Shown in pieces: positions 6,151 through 6,286 of a DNA stretch of 6,286 nucleotides. Source of the DNA: UBA5189 sp035631615 (GTDB lineage: Bacteria > Chloroflexota > Limnocylindria > Limnocylindrales > CSP1-4); the NCBI GenBank assembly GCA_035631615.1, contig DASQIK010000080.1, forward strand, positions 1 through 6,286, in the 5' to 3' direction. The translations under genes were made by a program, and so were the position numbers. The notes beneath the pieces were generated by a model. The model made no database searches and was not told the DNA's origin. It saw only the letters and a list, made by a program, of their open reading frames with translations. The stretch's first letter is position 1, and every line of letters begins with the position of its first letter.

Positions 6151-6156
6151 AGGAGG
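6151..6156 (+). promoter_or_regulatory. strong ribosome binding site of the lipoprotein gene
   Basis: AGGAGG (within GGAGGAGGA at 6149-6157) lies 5 bp before ATG 6162 and fixes that start. It is the best-placed Shine-Dalgarno in the window and fits a highly expressed binding protein. Confidence 0.8.
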
Positions 6157-6161
6157 AATCA

Positions 6162-6286
6162 ATGGGGAATAGACCGTCGAGGATGGCCGCGTTCGTGGCC
6201 ATCGTCGTCCTGATCGTGGGCGCGTGTTCGCCCGCGGCCACAACCGCGCCGTCGACCGCGGCGGCCACCGGACCCGCGGCGCCGGG
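6162..6286 (+). CDS. lipoprotein, probable sugar ABC transporter solute-binding protein (N-terminus only)
   Basis: The first 41 codons are visible before the window ends. The product begins with a lipoprotein signal peptide: a basic start (MGNRPSRM), a hydrophobic core (AAFVAIVVLIVGA, 9-21) and a lipobox VGAC, with the lipidated cysteine at C22. An Ala/Thr/Pro/Ser-rich linker follows (TTAPSTAAATGPAAP), typical of surface-anchored binding proteins in high-GC, Gram-positive-like bacteria. The mature domain is outside the window, so the function is inferred from position after a ROK regulator and ROK kinase, where sugar ABC importers commonly sit. Another lipoprotein type cannot be excluded. Confidence 0.8.
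   Translation, partial: MGNRPSRMAAFVAIVVLIVGACSPAATTAPSTAAATGPAAP

Overview
The window is very GC-rich (roughly 70% by eye) with strong G/C third-position bias, GTG and TTG starts, 4-bp stop/start overlaps and an Ala/Thr/Pro-rich lipoprotein leader. This suits a high-GC free-living bacterium. I lean towards Chloroflexota (Limnocylindria-like) or Actinomycetota, but the sequence alone does not settle the phylum.

Left part (1-1068): at the edge is an SOS/LexA-like palindrome (67-82) overlapping a leftward -10-like TATGAT, so an SOS-controlled gene may run off the left edge. To its right lies a rightward gene (147-918) for an XRE-type helix-turn-helix protein fused to a PD-(D/E)xK-like domain. 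It is broken by one extra G in a GGGG run at 572-575; the second half continues cleanly in the next frame. Between this gene and the convergent ABC operon is a 150-bp gap of repeats: two direct copies of a 31-bp element and four 18-bp tandem units, the last touching the permease stop codon.

Middle (1069-3404, minus strand): a two-gene ABC exporter operon of the NatA/NatB (YhaQ/YhaP) type. The ATPase comes first and the ABC-2 permease second, coupled by a GTGA overlap. The substrate cannot be read from sequence.

Gap 3405-3800: no convincing gene. It holds a third copy of the 31-bp repeat, a partial inverted copy, and the control region of the next operon: a TTGACA -35-like box embedded in three CTTTGTCCA-type half-sites, two of which form a 25-bp inverted repeat.

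Right part (3801-6286, plus strand): a sugar-use operon. A ROK-family regulator (winged HTH plus ROK domain with a degenerate ATP loop) overlaps by ATGA a ROK-family sugar kinase with all catalytic motifs. After an 85-bp gap with two small palindromes and a strong ribosome binding site comes the start of a lipoprotein, probably the solute-binding protein of a sugar ABC importer. The logic would be: lipoprotein and off-window permeases bring sugar in, the kinase phosphorylates it, and the regulator senses the sugar and controls the operon through the inverted repeat.

No wholly new system is evident. The items most worth checking are the XRE/PD-(D/E)xK protein and its frameshift, the 31-bp dispersed repeat, the SOS-like divergent promoter and the three-half-site ROK operator.
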